Under the pieces are notes generated by a model that ran no database searches, was not told the DNA's origin, and worked only from the letters and a program-made list of their open reading frames with translations. Shown here piece by piece: positions 43,984-53,891 of a stretch of 64,000 bases of DNA; positions within the stretch are counted from its first letter, which is position 1; each line of letters begins with the position of its first letter. The position numbers were made by a program, and so were the translations under genes. This stretch comes from Triglochin maritima (lineage: Eukaryota; Streptophyta; Magnoliopsida; Alismatales; Juncaginaceae), in NCBI GenBank assembly GCA_963682175.1, contig OY821786.1, forward strand, positions 26,930,501-26,994,500, in the 5' to 3' direction.

Positions 43984-45198
43984 GGCGACGCAGATTTTGT
44001 TTTTTTTTGTTGATTTCGATTCTGTTCTGTTTATCTTGTGCGCGATCTAACTATTTGGATTTGTGTTTCAGGAGACAACAGAGTGCGCGACGAAATCCGA
44101 GCACCATCTGAGCTAAACGAGCGGCGAAATCGCCGCACCTGAAGAACAACTTGCGGCGAATCCGCCGCACACTTGGAGCTTCTGGGCTTCAACTTTTTCT
44201 GGGACGCGACTAATCTCTGGGTGGACGCGTAAAGCTACTGAAATTTCGAGAGCGGGCGGCGAACCCGACTGAGCATTGCGTAGGTAACCTTTGTTGCCTT
44301 TTTCCTCGTAATTTCTAGTTTCAGAAAATTTCCTTTTATTAGAATTGCACGTGTTAAGCTTAAATTCCATAATTGGTAATAATTCAACTCTGACCTAAAA
44401 ATTGGCAAAACTAGAAGAACTTAGTGCATGCATCATATAATGTTTTGTTTGCATTATTCTTGCTAAATTCTTGCAAATTATTTTTATTGTTGAAGAGTGC
44501 TGGAGGCAAGGTACGTATCGTGTTTTAACGATTGCATTTAAGCATATAATTTAGTTTTCATACAACCTTGCAATTGCCCCCCACTAAAGACCATTGTTTG
44601 ACTATCTTTGCTAGATCTAAGTTAAACTATCTTAAGGGCAACTCCGTAGGCAAAGATACGGTGGGGATTTCATCACCCTTCCGTGGCCCACAAATCACAA
44701 TCCTAAAGTGTCACCCAAGCCATAAATTAAAATCAATTAGACATTGACCCCTAAGGACTCGGACTCATTTAAGGAGAAGAATTGGTTTGACTTGCTATGA
44801 CCTGAAGCCGATTGAATTGAATTTGGTGTCTAGAAAGTGTTTTTGTGTTGACGTAAGTCTTCCAAGCGAAGTGGTTGTCTAATTGGCACCGACTCTGTCG
44901 GAAGCGCCCCCACTAGCTATACACGGCCTGACCAAGTTGGTTTGATTAGTGAGGGAGGTGAATCAAGCGAATCAATTCGACTCAACCAGTTAGGAGTCGT
45001 CTAGATCTAAGCGACACTAGGTCTAGGATTGTTTGAACCGTGCTTTCTTAGGAATTTTCTGACCAACCCTCTTTCTATCTTTAGAGTTAGGTTTCCCTTC
45101 TCATCTGAGTCTTCTTTCTCTTCTCACCTAAATTCTCTAGATTAGGATTCATTTCTCATCTTTCCCCATTCTATTGTTTGTTTCCCTTTTGAAAAAAA

Positions 45199-45239
<41 letters not shown>

Positions 45240-45443
45240 AAACGAAAATATATATAAAAAATTTAATTAATTCTTGAAATTAAATTTGGAATTTAAATTC
45301 CTAATTTGAATTCAAAAATTGATTCAACCCGGTGCACTCAGATTTGGATTCGGGACTTGAGTAATCGACTCTCACGAGTTCATCTAGATTCCAGTCTGGA
45401 ACTTAGCCCCAATCCACCTGTTGCACCACCTCACCCAGATCCA
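43984..45443 (+). other. Leader of element E with palindrome pair and AT microsatellite
   Basis: About 1.45 kb between primer site and gag start. At 44121-44136 (GCGGCGAAATCGCCGC) and 44152-44169 (TGCGGCGAATCCGCCGCA) lie two palindromes with centres 32 bp apart, matching 152-198 of element A. A pure AT dinucleotide tract is at 45202-45233. No coding frame is supported. Confidence 0.65.
45202..45233. repeat. (AT)n microsatellite
   Basis: About 16 uninterrupted AT dinucleotides between a poly-A run and TTAAAAAA. Confidence 0.9.
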
Positions 45444-46985
45444 ATGGGTGAGAACGTAGTGGACCCGCCTGTTGCACAACCTATAACTCTGAGGGATCGA
45501 TGCTATGCAGCGATGGCTGCTCAGCCATCGTGCATCGTTATGCCCACCATACTGGGTCGCGACTTCGAACTTAAGGCACAATACATGAGTATGTTGCCTA
45601 AGTTCACCTCTAGGGAAGACCCATATCTCTTCCTTAGAGAATTTGTGGAAATCTACTCTCTTATGCAATACCAGCATATTCCTGAGGAGGCAGTGCGTCT
45701 GAAATTCGTGCCTCTAGCACTGAAGGATGACGCTAAGAAATGACTATATAGTCTAGCCGAAAGATCCATTAGAAGTTGGGCTGAGTTTGTTCAAGTTTTC
45801 CTAAAAAAATATTTCCCCAACCATAAGACTATGAGGATTAGGAATGAAATTGTTGCATTCGTTCAGTCTGAGAGCGAGCCGTTCTATTCCTATCTAGAAA
45901 GATTTAAAAGTGTTCTGACCCAATGCCCTCATCATGGAATTCCGAGATGGCAATTATGCCAAATTATTTATGAGGGATTGACACCCACATCTAGGGTTAT
46001 GGTAGAATCCGTAAGCCAAGGGAACTTCATGTCGAAAAATGAAAATGATGCCTGGACTTTCCTTGAGGAATTAGCTGAAAACAATATGCAATGGGACAAT
46101 GCTAGAACACCGCTTAACCAGAGTATTGGATCTAGAATAGCAAGTCAACCCAAACCAGGTGTCTTAGCTGTAGATGCCAACATAGCGGCTGAAGCAAAAC
46201 TAGCTACCCTTATGCGCAGAATGGAAAGTTTAGAGCTACGAACCCAAAACCAAGTGAATCAAGCCTCGTCTATCCCTTGCTCTAGATGTGGTCAGACTGG
46301 TCATGTAATGGAGGATTGTGCGGAATGGGACCAAGTTAATGCCATGTACAACCATGCTAGAAATGACCCATACGCATCAACCTATAACTCGGGTTGGCGT
46401 TATAATTCCAATTTCTCATCAAACCAACAGGGTCAACCTCCTAGACAACAACCGAACCCGTATAACCAAAATAATACATCATCTGGGTTTAGTAACAATA
46501 ACGATCATGAGGTTAGGTTGACAAGCTTGGAAAATTTGATGAAAACCTTTATACAAAACAACCAACCAGACCTTCCAAAGGCTAGAGACACAAGTCAGCC
46601 AACTAGCACAAATAGTAGGTGAAAGAGAAAAGGGCCGGTTTCCAAGTCAACCTGAAGTGAACCCTAGATCTAATAATTCATATCAATCCTATCAAGCACC
46701 TTCAGGAAATAACAACCCTAGACCGGTTCAAATGGTTAATGAAGAAGGACCGTTCCAACAAATAAATGTTGTAGTATCATTACGGTCCGGAATACAGATT
46801 GATAATAATGTGGTAAATCCTAGAACGTCTAATCAATCTAGCCATCAAACTGCCACATATGACCTAACGATTGAACTCGACGTCCAATCTGAAACGCCCA
46901 CCCCACCTACTCAATCTGAACCCGTAGTCAACCTGAACCTGAGCGAGTCTATGTCCTTAAAGCCCCATTTCCCAATAGACTTAAA
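45444..46985 (+). pseudogene. Gag of element E (capsid domain and zinc knuckle)
   Basis: The first ATG in frame is 45444 (MGENVVDPP). The capsid domain reads LRDRCYAAMAAQPSCIVMP, MLPKFTSREDPYLFLREF, then QCPHHGIPRWQLCQIIYEG. A TGA at 45741-45743 replaces the conserved Trp after DDAKK. A zinc knuckle, CSRCGQTGHVMEDC (C-x2-C-x4-H-x4-C), is intact near 46280-46320, followed by NDPYASTYNSGWR and an Asn/Gln-rich linker. Frameshifts near 46560 and 46960 break the linker. Gag would form the particle that packages element RNA. The copy is inactive but only lightly damaged. Confidence 0.85.
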
Positions 46986-47876
46986 AAGAACTCAAGTGCA
47001 CAAATAGAGAAAATCTTGGAAGTATTTAAGCAAGTTAAGGTGAACATTCCACTCTTAGACATGATTCAACAAATACCTGCTTATGCTAAATTCTTAAAAG
47101 ATTTGTGCACTAAAAAGAGAAAAACGAACGTACCAAAGAAGGCATTCTTAACTGCAAACATAAGTTCTATTTTGTCCAACACATCTCCTATAAAATATAA
47201 GGATCCTGGGTGTCCCATAATTTCATGTTCAATAGGAGATACTTTTATCAACAAAGCCCTTCTAGACCTTGGTGCTAGTGTTAACCTACTCCCGTACTCT
47301 GTCTATGAGCAAATGAACCTTGGTCCACTAAAACCCTCTAGGACAACCCTTCAATTTGCTGATTGCTCTATTAAGAAACCAAGAGGTGTAGTAGAGGATG
47401 TTTTGATCAAGGTTGGTGACTTCATTTACCCAGTGGATTTTGTCGTACTAGATACCGCACCTGTTGTAAATCCTAATCGACAAATCCCTGTAATTCTAGG
47501 CAGACCCTTTTTGGCCACTTCTGAAGCATTGATAAACTGTCGAAATGGGCTCATGCAATTATCTTTTGGGAACTTAAAAGCTGAATTTAATATCTTTCAT
47601 ATTGATAGTGAGCCAGAAATAACATGCAATCAAAGTGATGTTGTGATGAAATCGCGTATCTATAATATTTCTGAATCATCACAAAATCAAAAAGGAAGTA
47701 AGAAAAAGGGGAGGAATTCATCTACACACCCACCGTCACTCGAGCAAATAAGAGAACCAATTTATGTGAGGGGTGTGGAACCTGTAACTCAGGACACTCA
47801 TTGCAACATGGGGAACAATTCAACTGGATACATGCACCAATATGGTGTCATTCAATCCAGTTCTGACTATGGTTGA
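46986..47876 (+). pseudogene. Aspartic-protease-like domain of element E
   Basis: The frame is open from about 47010 to the stop at 47874-47876. It contains VKVNIPLLDMIQQIPAYAKF, NVPKKAFLTANIS, the protease-like core LLDLGASVNLLPYSVY, IPVILGRPFLATSEALINC and FGNLKAEFNIFH. About 80 unrelated polar residues follow, ending SSDYG. In autonomous relatives reverse transcriptase would follow here; in E the frame simply stops and the non-coding 3' region begins. Damage lies only upstream, in the gag-pro junction. Confidence 0.85.
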
Positions 47877-48043
47877 CTTTGAGCAAATTCCATCCTTCCA
47901 CCGCAGTTCACCAAGGTAATAAGTGCATTTGCTTTATATTTGCATACATTGAGGACAATGCATGATTTAGGTGTGGGGGGGGGTGTTTATGTATATATTT
48001 ATCTATATATTCTGTCTTTTATTTAAAAAAAATTAATGTTTCA
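47873..48043 (+). repeat. Left copy of a 171 bp direct duplication flanking element F
   Basis: It is almost identical to 55452-55628 (GTTGACTTTGAGCAAATTCC to AATGTTTCAT), differing only in homopolymer lengths. It is part of the 3' region of E. Between 48044 and 48089 a second copy of the purine-tract segment (GACAATGCATGATTTAGG...) forms a filler before the F LTR. Confidence 0.85.
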
Positions 48044-48089
48044 TGACAATGCATGATTTAGGTGTGGGGGGGATGTTTATGTATATATT

Positions 48090-49628
48090 TGATTGACATC
48101 ATTTCATGCTCATATTTGTATCTTATATCCATTATCTTACACCTAAGCAATGCTACGTGACGAGTTTTATGTTTAGTTTTCAGGAATAAAGAGGTTTGAA
48201 GAGAAGAGCCATGAAAGGACCCAAAAGCTGGGAAAAAGGACTGAATGGTGAGATCTAGGGACCAAGATGCAAGGGAGAAGGACCTGAATGTAAGACAGAA
48301 GGACCTAAGAGCAAAACAGAATACTCCACACCATCATGGGGAGTATTTTACCAATTCTATTCGGGTCGGAGCTCCAACAAGTCGAGTAACCGCATCAAAG
48401 ACCAACAATACCAGAAAGAAAAGCCCACAACAAATTCCAACAGAATCCGACAATTTTGGACCGCTAATTGGCGGTCCATATTGCTCAGGATCCGTCGAAA
48501 TTTCTCCTGGACTTGTATTAATGTTCGTTTAGGCTATTTTTGGTATTGGTTTAGTCCCACATCGGGGGATTGTCCCCGATTAGCTTTTTCCATGCTTATA
48601 AATAGAACTCTTCACCTTCCATTGTAATTACCCATTGCTTGGTGGCATTCTCTCTACTAAGGAGTGAGCCTTGAAGCAAAAACTCAAGGTGGAGAAGAAT
48701 GCTACCTTCAATGTGAGTCATTTTGTTAATAAAATAATTCTTCTAGTTTCTTTAAATCTTGTCTTTTAATTTGTGCATGTTTGTTTAGTCTTTCCTTTCC
48801 TTTTATGTTTCTTTAATGCTTCTTGCCTTCTTAGTTAACTTTCATTTCAGTATTATGCTTTCTTTGCTTAGTCTAATCAGTAGTGTAATGAGTAGTGAGT
48901 AGTTCCATCCCCATTTGGGGGGTGGAGAAATATGTGATATAATCATGTAGTGTATTAAGTGTGTGTTATTTTTATCCCTTGAGCTTTATATGATTTCCAT
49001 AACAATGTAATGGGTCTCCACTCTTATCTTTGATAGGCTAATGCTCTTGAATGAAGCTTAGCTTATGCTTTGATTAGTGGACCTATTTTATGGGGAATGA
49101 TAAGGTTAGGATATGGATGAAGTTAATGTTGGAAACACAATTTGTAGTGTATGTGCTCTTGTTGCCTTTACCTTAGCTAATGTCTTGTATGTTTTAATGA
49201 TGTAGTGAAATCTTAATTCATGTAGAGGCATACTAGGGTATAGTCTTTATACTTGAGTTCATGTAGCTTCATTCCAATTAATGTCTTGTATGCTTTAATG
49301 ATGTAGTGAAATCTTAATTCATGTAGAGGCAAAGTTGGATGTAGTTTTATGATTTCATGCACTACATGTTGTGAGGAGCTTAATGAACACACACACACTT
49401 CTTTATGTTCACATTATTTCTCTACCCCCTTTGGGGCTTAGTTTATTGCTTATCTCCATTTCCATTTGCATCTTAGTGTAGTTTAGTGTAACCAACCTTT
49501 CTTCCCTTTCTTTACCTCTCGCCTTCGAACAAACCAAGTGTCGACACACCTCCCAGTGGACGACCCGTATTTGCCACCGCTTCAACGCGGCCGTGCACTT
49601 GCGGTTAAATATAAAACGAGATCAATCA
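48090..49628 (+). repeat. 5' LTR of element F
   Basis: 1539 bp, TGATTGACATC to GAGATCAATCA. One GGACCGCTAATTGGCGGTCC palindrome at 48458-48477 and TATAAATA at 48597-48604. The open frame 48245-48532 inside it is LTR sequence, not a gene. Confidence 0.92.
48458..48604 (+). promoter_or_regulatory. U3 palindrome and TATA box of the F 5' LTR
   Basis: A single near-perfect 20 bp palindrome centred at 48467.5 lies 130 bp upstream of TATAAATA. The other F LTR has two palindromes here; the 21 bp difference in LTR length equals the missing unit. Confidence 0.65.
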
Positions 49629-49634
49629 AGTTTT

Positions 49635-49652
49635 TGGCGCCGTTGCCGGGGA
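49635..49652 (+). other. Primer binding site, tRNA-Asp type
   Basis: TGGCGCCGTTGCCGGGGA, an exact complement of the plant tRNA-Asp 3' end, six bases after the LTR. Confidence 0.93.
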
Positions 49653-50763
49653 GGTGCTCTGTCCAGACCTTGGTTTGGACGATTCGAGGGGTTTTTAATT
49701 TTTTGTTTCCAGTGTTTCTTAGTTTCAGGGAACCAGCACATCAAGGGGAGGCTACTGAAGAAGATTGAGGAAGAGAAACCACAAAAGGACCGCCAATCAG
49801 CGGTTAGAGCCCGCCAATTGGCGGCCTGGTAATGGTTTCCTGCTTCCAAATTTTTTGTGGTAGTTAGTTCTGTAATTGGTATTGTCTGGGTGTCCAATTT
49901 TGCATGTTGTGACTTCGTGTTTGCTCCCAGATCATTAATCACTCCCCCTTTAATCAACTTGGACCATAAAACTCAAAGCAAAAGATTAGACTCTTTGCCA
50001 TCTAGGTCATGCATCATATGTAGACCTTGCATGCATCTTTCTTTTCTTTGCTTTACATTTTGTCGTTGATTGCTGGAGCGAGGTACGCATTCCTTATCAC
50101 TCATTCACGAATTTGGACATTCATTAGTGAGTAAGGTTTGCATCGAAACAAGAGTGAGGTGAGTGCTTGTTTGGTGAGTTGCTTGCTAGCCTAAGATTTC
50201 AAAACATCTTTAAGGGGCATCACCTATAGTCTTCAAAGATAAGGTGGGGGATTTCATCACCCCTCCCTTAGCCCCAAAAAGCACACTCAAGTAAAGTCTT
50301 AACTAAAAGCAAGTAGACATTGGCCCTAGGATTTTGGACGCACTAGGAGAGTAATCTAGTTGAGACCGCCATGACCTGATCGGCGTTGCCTACCTTGTCG
50401 ATAGTAGGAGGTATTGGATCTCCGGATCTGGTATCACTTGCTGGGCATTGTGGTCCTCGTTGTAGGGAGGTGAGGCGTGTCGAGGCTAGTGACCTCGAAG
50501 TTAGGCGTCGTCTAGCCTAAGGACCCATTGCCTTACATTGTTTGAGCCATGCTTGCTAGTTAGGCTTCTACCTTCACCCTGTACCCTCGCTAGCTCTAGG
50601 GATTCTTCCCTTCTCCTCTGAGTCATCTTCTTCTCACCTTCTTCTACGTTATAGTCTCCTCCCCTTTACACTCTCTGGTAGCGTTTTAGGGTCGAGTCGA
50701 GCACTTTTTGCGAGCTTAGTCTCGTGGTGGTGAGAGTGGTCGACTCGAGAGTTGTTTGTTGAG
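49653..50763 (+). other. Leader of element F with palindrome pair
   Basis: 1.1 kb without a supported gene. Two palindromes of the CCGCCAATTGGCGG type are centred at 49796.5 and 49817.5, 21 bp apart, the same spacing as in the LTR of this family. The distal part, with GAGGCGTGTCGAGG and AGGCGTCGTC, is shared with B (25790-25850) and, inverted, with C (63140-63200). Confidence 0.7.
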
Positions 50764-52256
50764 ATGGATGGTTACATGGGCGACCATTCATATCATTGTT
50801 GGGACCAGGATGATTCTCCCTGGTATTCCGGACCCATTCAACCGGGGGTGGCTCAGACGAACACCCCGTACGGTTGGGATGATCTTCATTATGTGACTGA
50901 GCAATCTTCATATAGGGGTGATATGAGAGAGGCACCGACGGCTAGATCTCCATCTAGTTATGTTGGATCATACTCTGGGAAACAAACTTTGGCCTCTTTC
51001 ATGCATGCGGTAGACGACATGAGTGCACCAGTGGCTCCAGTAGCCATACCGTGCGATTGTTGTGGGTTGAGTGGTCATAATATCGGGGAATGTCCTTATG
51101 TTCCCCCAGAGCCTGAGTATGAGCATACATTTTCCCAAAATGCTCAATATGACCATTACGCATCCGCGTACATCCCGAGAGTGATGGATTCATGGGAAAC
51201 AATTCTTATTCAAATTCTTATACTTCATATTCACCCCAGTATCCTCCTCCCGAATACCCAGAATTCTACCAGCACCCCACTCCAAATCATTGGACTCATT
51301 CTCAGCCCATCAACACCCAACCCCAAAATTTCCCAAGCTCTCACTTGGACCCCATCGTTGACCGCATACCTGATTCCTTGAAACAAACTCTCCAAACATT
51401 CATGGAAACCACACAAAATTTATTGAAGTCCAACTTGAATTCCTTGCAAACCATGGAAATGCAAGTGAGCCAGATGACACAGCAATTCCATGAACGTGAG
51501 GAGGGTAACTTTTCTTGTCAACATGAGGATTCATCTTTTGATATCGAACCACCACCACATCCACAAATTCAAAGCACAATCTTTCAAAGTCAAACTCCTA
51601 GTCAGTCTGAGGGACTTGGGGTTTCAATTCACGATCACTTAGTGGAGGATTCGATTCAAATTGAGAATAACTTGGACCAGTTTCATTATGAGTCGGCACA
51701 TGATTGTGCCTTATCTTTTTGTCCCGTGGCCCTTGAGCCACATGATCTTCATGTTGTGCCTCTTAAGGACTCACCTCTGGTGGAGCAAGAGCTCCCTAGT
51801 ACCCTCAATTTCAAACAACCTGATGAGAGTTTGCCTCTCACTATTGTTCCTGATCATCTTGGAAATGATGGAACATCAAACAACTACATTGCTCATGAGG
51901 GTATTAGGAGTTCCTTGGAGGATACTTTGGGTATGAGACCCACTTCCTGTTCTCCTGGTGAGTTGGACATGCATAACGAGGTGCTTGACCTCGTTCCGAC
52001 CCACCAGCCTGTTGGTTGGAGAGTTTGGATTGATGATCATAACTTCAGTTCCGCAACGGGAGATATTTTTCTTCCGTTGCCCCTTATTTCCCAAACTCTC
52101 GAGAGGTTCAAGCTCTTTCAGTTTGATCCTTTGAATGAGACGCCTTTGCGTCCAATTCATGAACCTCTCATTTCATCTGGTGTTCTTTGTGAAGGGGGCC
52201 CACGCATGCGTATTCTGGCCCCGCGTGGTGTCATGTTCCCTTTCCAAGTGCATTGA
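50764..52256 (+). pseudogene. Family 2 Gag-like ORF: zinc knuckle plus C-terminal GWRV domain, no capsid
   Basis: The frame starts at ATG 50764 (MDGYMGDHSYHCW) and holds a zinc knuckle, CDCCGLSGHNIGEC, near 51050-51095. At about 51185-51195 a frameshift moves coding to the frame starting at 51192 (MGNNSYSNSYTSYSPQYPPP), which is open for 354 codons. It has a coiled-coil-like stretch (LKSNLNSLQTMEMQVSQMTQ), SFCPVALEPHDLHVVPLKD and a conserved C-terminal block with PVGWRVWIDDHNF, FDPLNETPLRPIHEP and APRGVMFPFQVH. Capsid, protease and polymerase regions are absent. The zinc knuckle suggests nucleic-acid binding, perhaps of element RNA. The same C-terminal block ends the ORFs of D and C. Its function is unknown. 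Confidence 0.75.
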
Positions 52257-53891
52257 CCCACTCTTGAGGTTCCCATTTGATGTCTTTTGACAAATGAAGA
52301 TGGGAACTTATGTTTGTACATAGTTATATGAAAAAAAAAGAAAAAAAAAGAAAAAAAGAAAAAAAAAGAAGTACAATAAAAGACTCCTTCAGTGAGCATC
52401 GTTTGTTGTGAGCCCCAACCCTTGTGTATTTGGGCTCCATTTCTTTCACGTATTTGTATCCCTTCTTTAGCATCTCACAGGTTTTGAGGGAATTCGGGTT
52501 ATGTCCATCAACATGACCTTGCACTTCCCTTTGTACTTCATGTTGCTGAGATCTCTCCTTTTTATGCATCAATCCATGTAGTATCTTGCTTGCATTCATT
52601 GAGGACAATGCATGAAGTAGGTGTGGGGGGGTGTTTTACGTGTGTACATAGTCGAGTCTTTTTCCTTTGATTTTGTTTTCTTTTGTTTGCATTGTTAGGG
52701 TCATGATAGTGTGCTGCATTTAATATCGAGATATCTGCTTGCCATGATCCTTGGGTGACTTGTCTTCTTTTGCTTGCCTAGTGCTTCAAAATTTTCACAT
52801 TTCTTTCAAAATCTTCATGTGTTTTCGAAAGAAAATGTTTTGTGGGTTTTGCGTGTGTTTAGCATGTGCAAAACCGTTGAGAGGCAAAGTAAAAAGAAAG
52901 CTCCCAAAATTGTTTTGAACTTGATGCATTAGGATATCTAGTACGTGGCTTTAGGATTTATCGAGTCGTTAGGATGCACCCCAGTTTTCCCTTGGGGGTG
53001 AGTAATCATAGGGTTTCAGTGCTCAAACATTTATTGAAGTCCACCCTGAACCTAGTGAGTCAATAATTCGTGTCTGTTAACTTAAGGAAGTTTGTTGTAG
53101 TCAAGGACCCTCTAAATCCTGTTGTGAGACATTAGTGTAGGGGTTTTGATTCATGTGTAGATAAGAAATAAGTGAGTAGGTGTTCTCTCTTCTCGCACGG
53201 CTCCTATCACTCGGGAAAGTAGGTCTGAGGGGACTTTGTGCCTGGTGCTTTCGAGTCATCTGACTTGGGATGCGCCGACTGAACTCCCGTTACACGGGTG
53301 GTAGGGATTGCCCTATGTGGAGATGTGGGGAAAGGTGTACGTGATAGTGTAAGTCCTCATGGGCAATGATGCACGGAACCTGACCCTGGGAGAATGAAGC
53401 TCCAACTAATAAAAAGTAAAAGAAAAAAAAATGTGAAAAGAAACAAAAAGAAAAAAAATATGATAATGCAAATAAGAACCTTAATGGACTTTACACTTTG
53501 TAGCACTTGAGGATGTTGAGGTTGTCCATGTCTTTCACATAATTCCTTATTTAACTTGCACGAATGGTTCATTAGGGTAGAGGTGTGGACTGATCACCTA
53601 TATAGAGTCGGCCCGTAGCATTACCGCGTCCATTGATCGACAAAATATTTCCAACGAGTCGAGGTCTAGATTGAATAATGCATCTTGTTCGGATTTTGTG
53701 GGTATATCCGCTGAAAACCCTCAGGAGACAACACTCCTCCTCCTTGGCAACAAAGAGGTTTAACGGCTTGTTGCACGTGCTAAGTGCAACCGTGATTCCT
53801 ACGAAAGTGAGTTAGGATTTCTTGTTTCTCGTTTGTTTTTCTCTTTCTTTGTTTTGCTCGAGACTAGCAAAAACTTAGGTGTGGGGGTATT
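52257..53891 (+). other. 3' non-coding region of element F
   Basis: 1.6 kb shared with D (22611-24214) and, inverted, with C. It has A/G-rich runs (52329-52371 and 53400-53460), a conserved GAGGACAATGCATGA tract followed by AGTAGGTGTGGGGGG at about 52600-52629, and a terminal AGGTGTGGGGGTATT tract against the LTR. An antisense open frame (52324-52608) overlaps the purine tract. No sense gene was found. Confidence 0.65.

Noticed and set aside
48245..48532. Open frame of 95 codons (and its twin at 54047-54355) resembling a conserved protein
   Set aside because: Both lie wholly inside the two LTRs of element F. Their similarity only reflects LTR identity, and the frame crosses the U3 palindromes.
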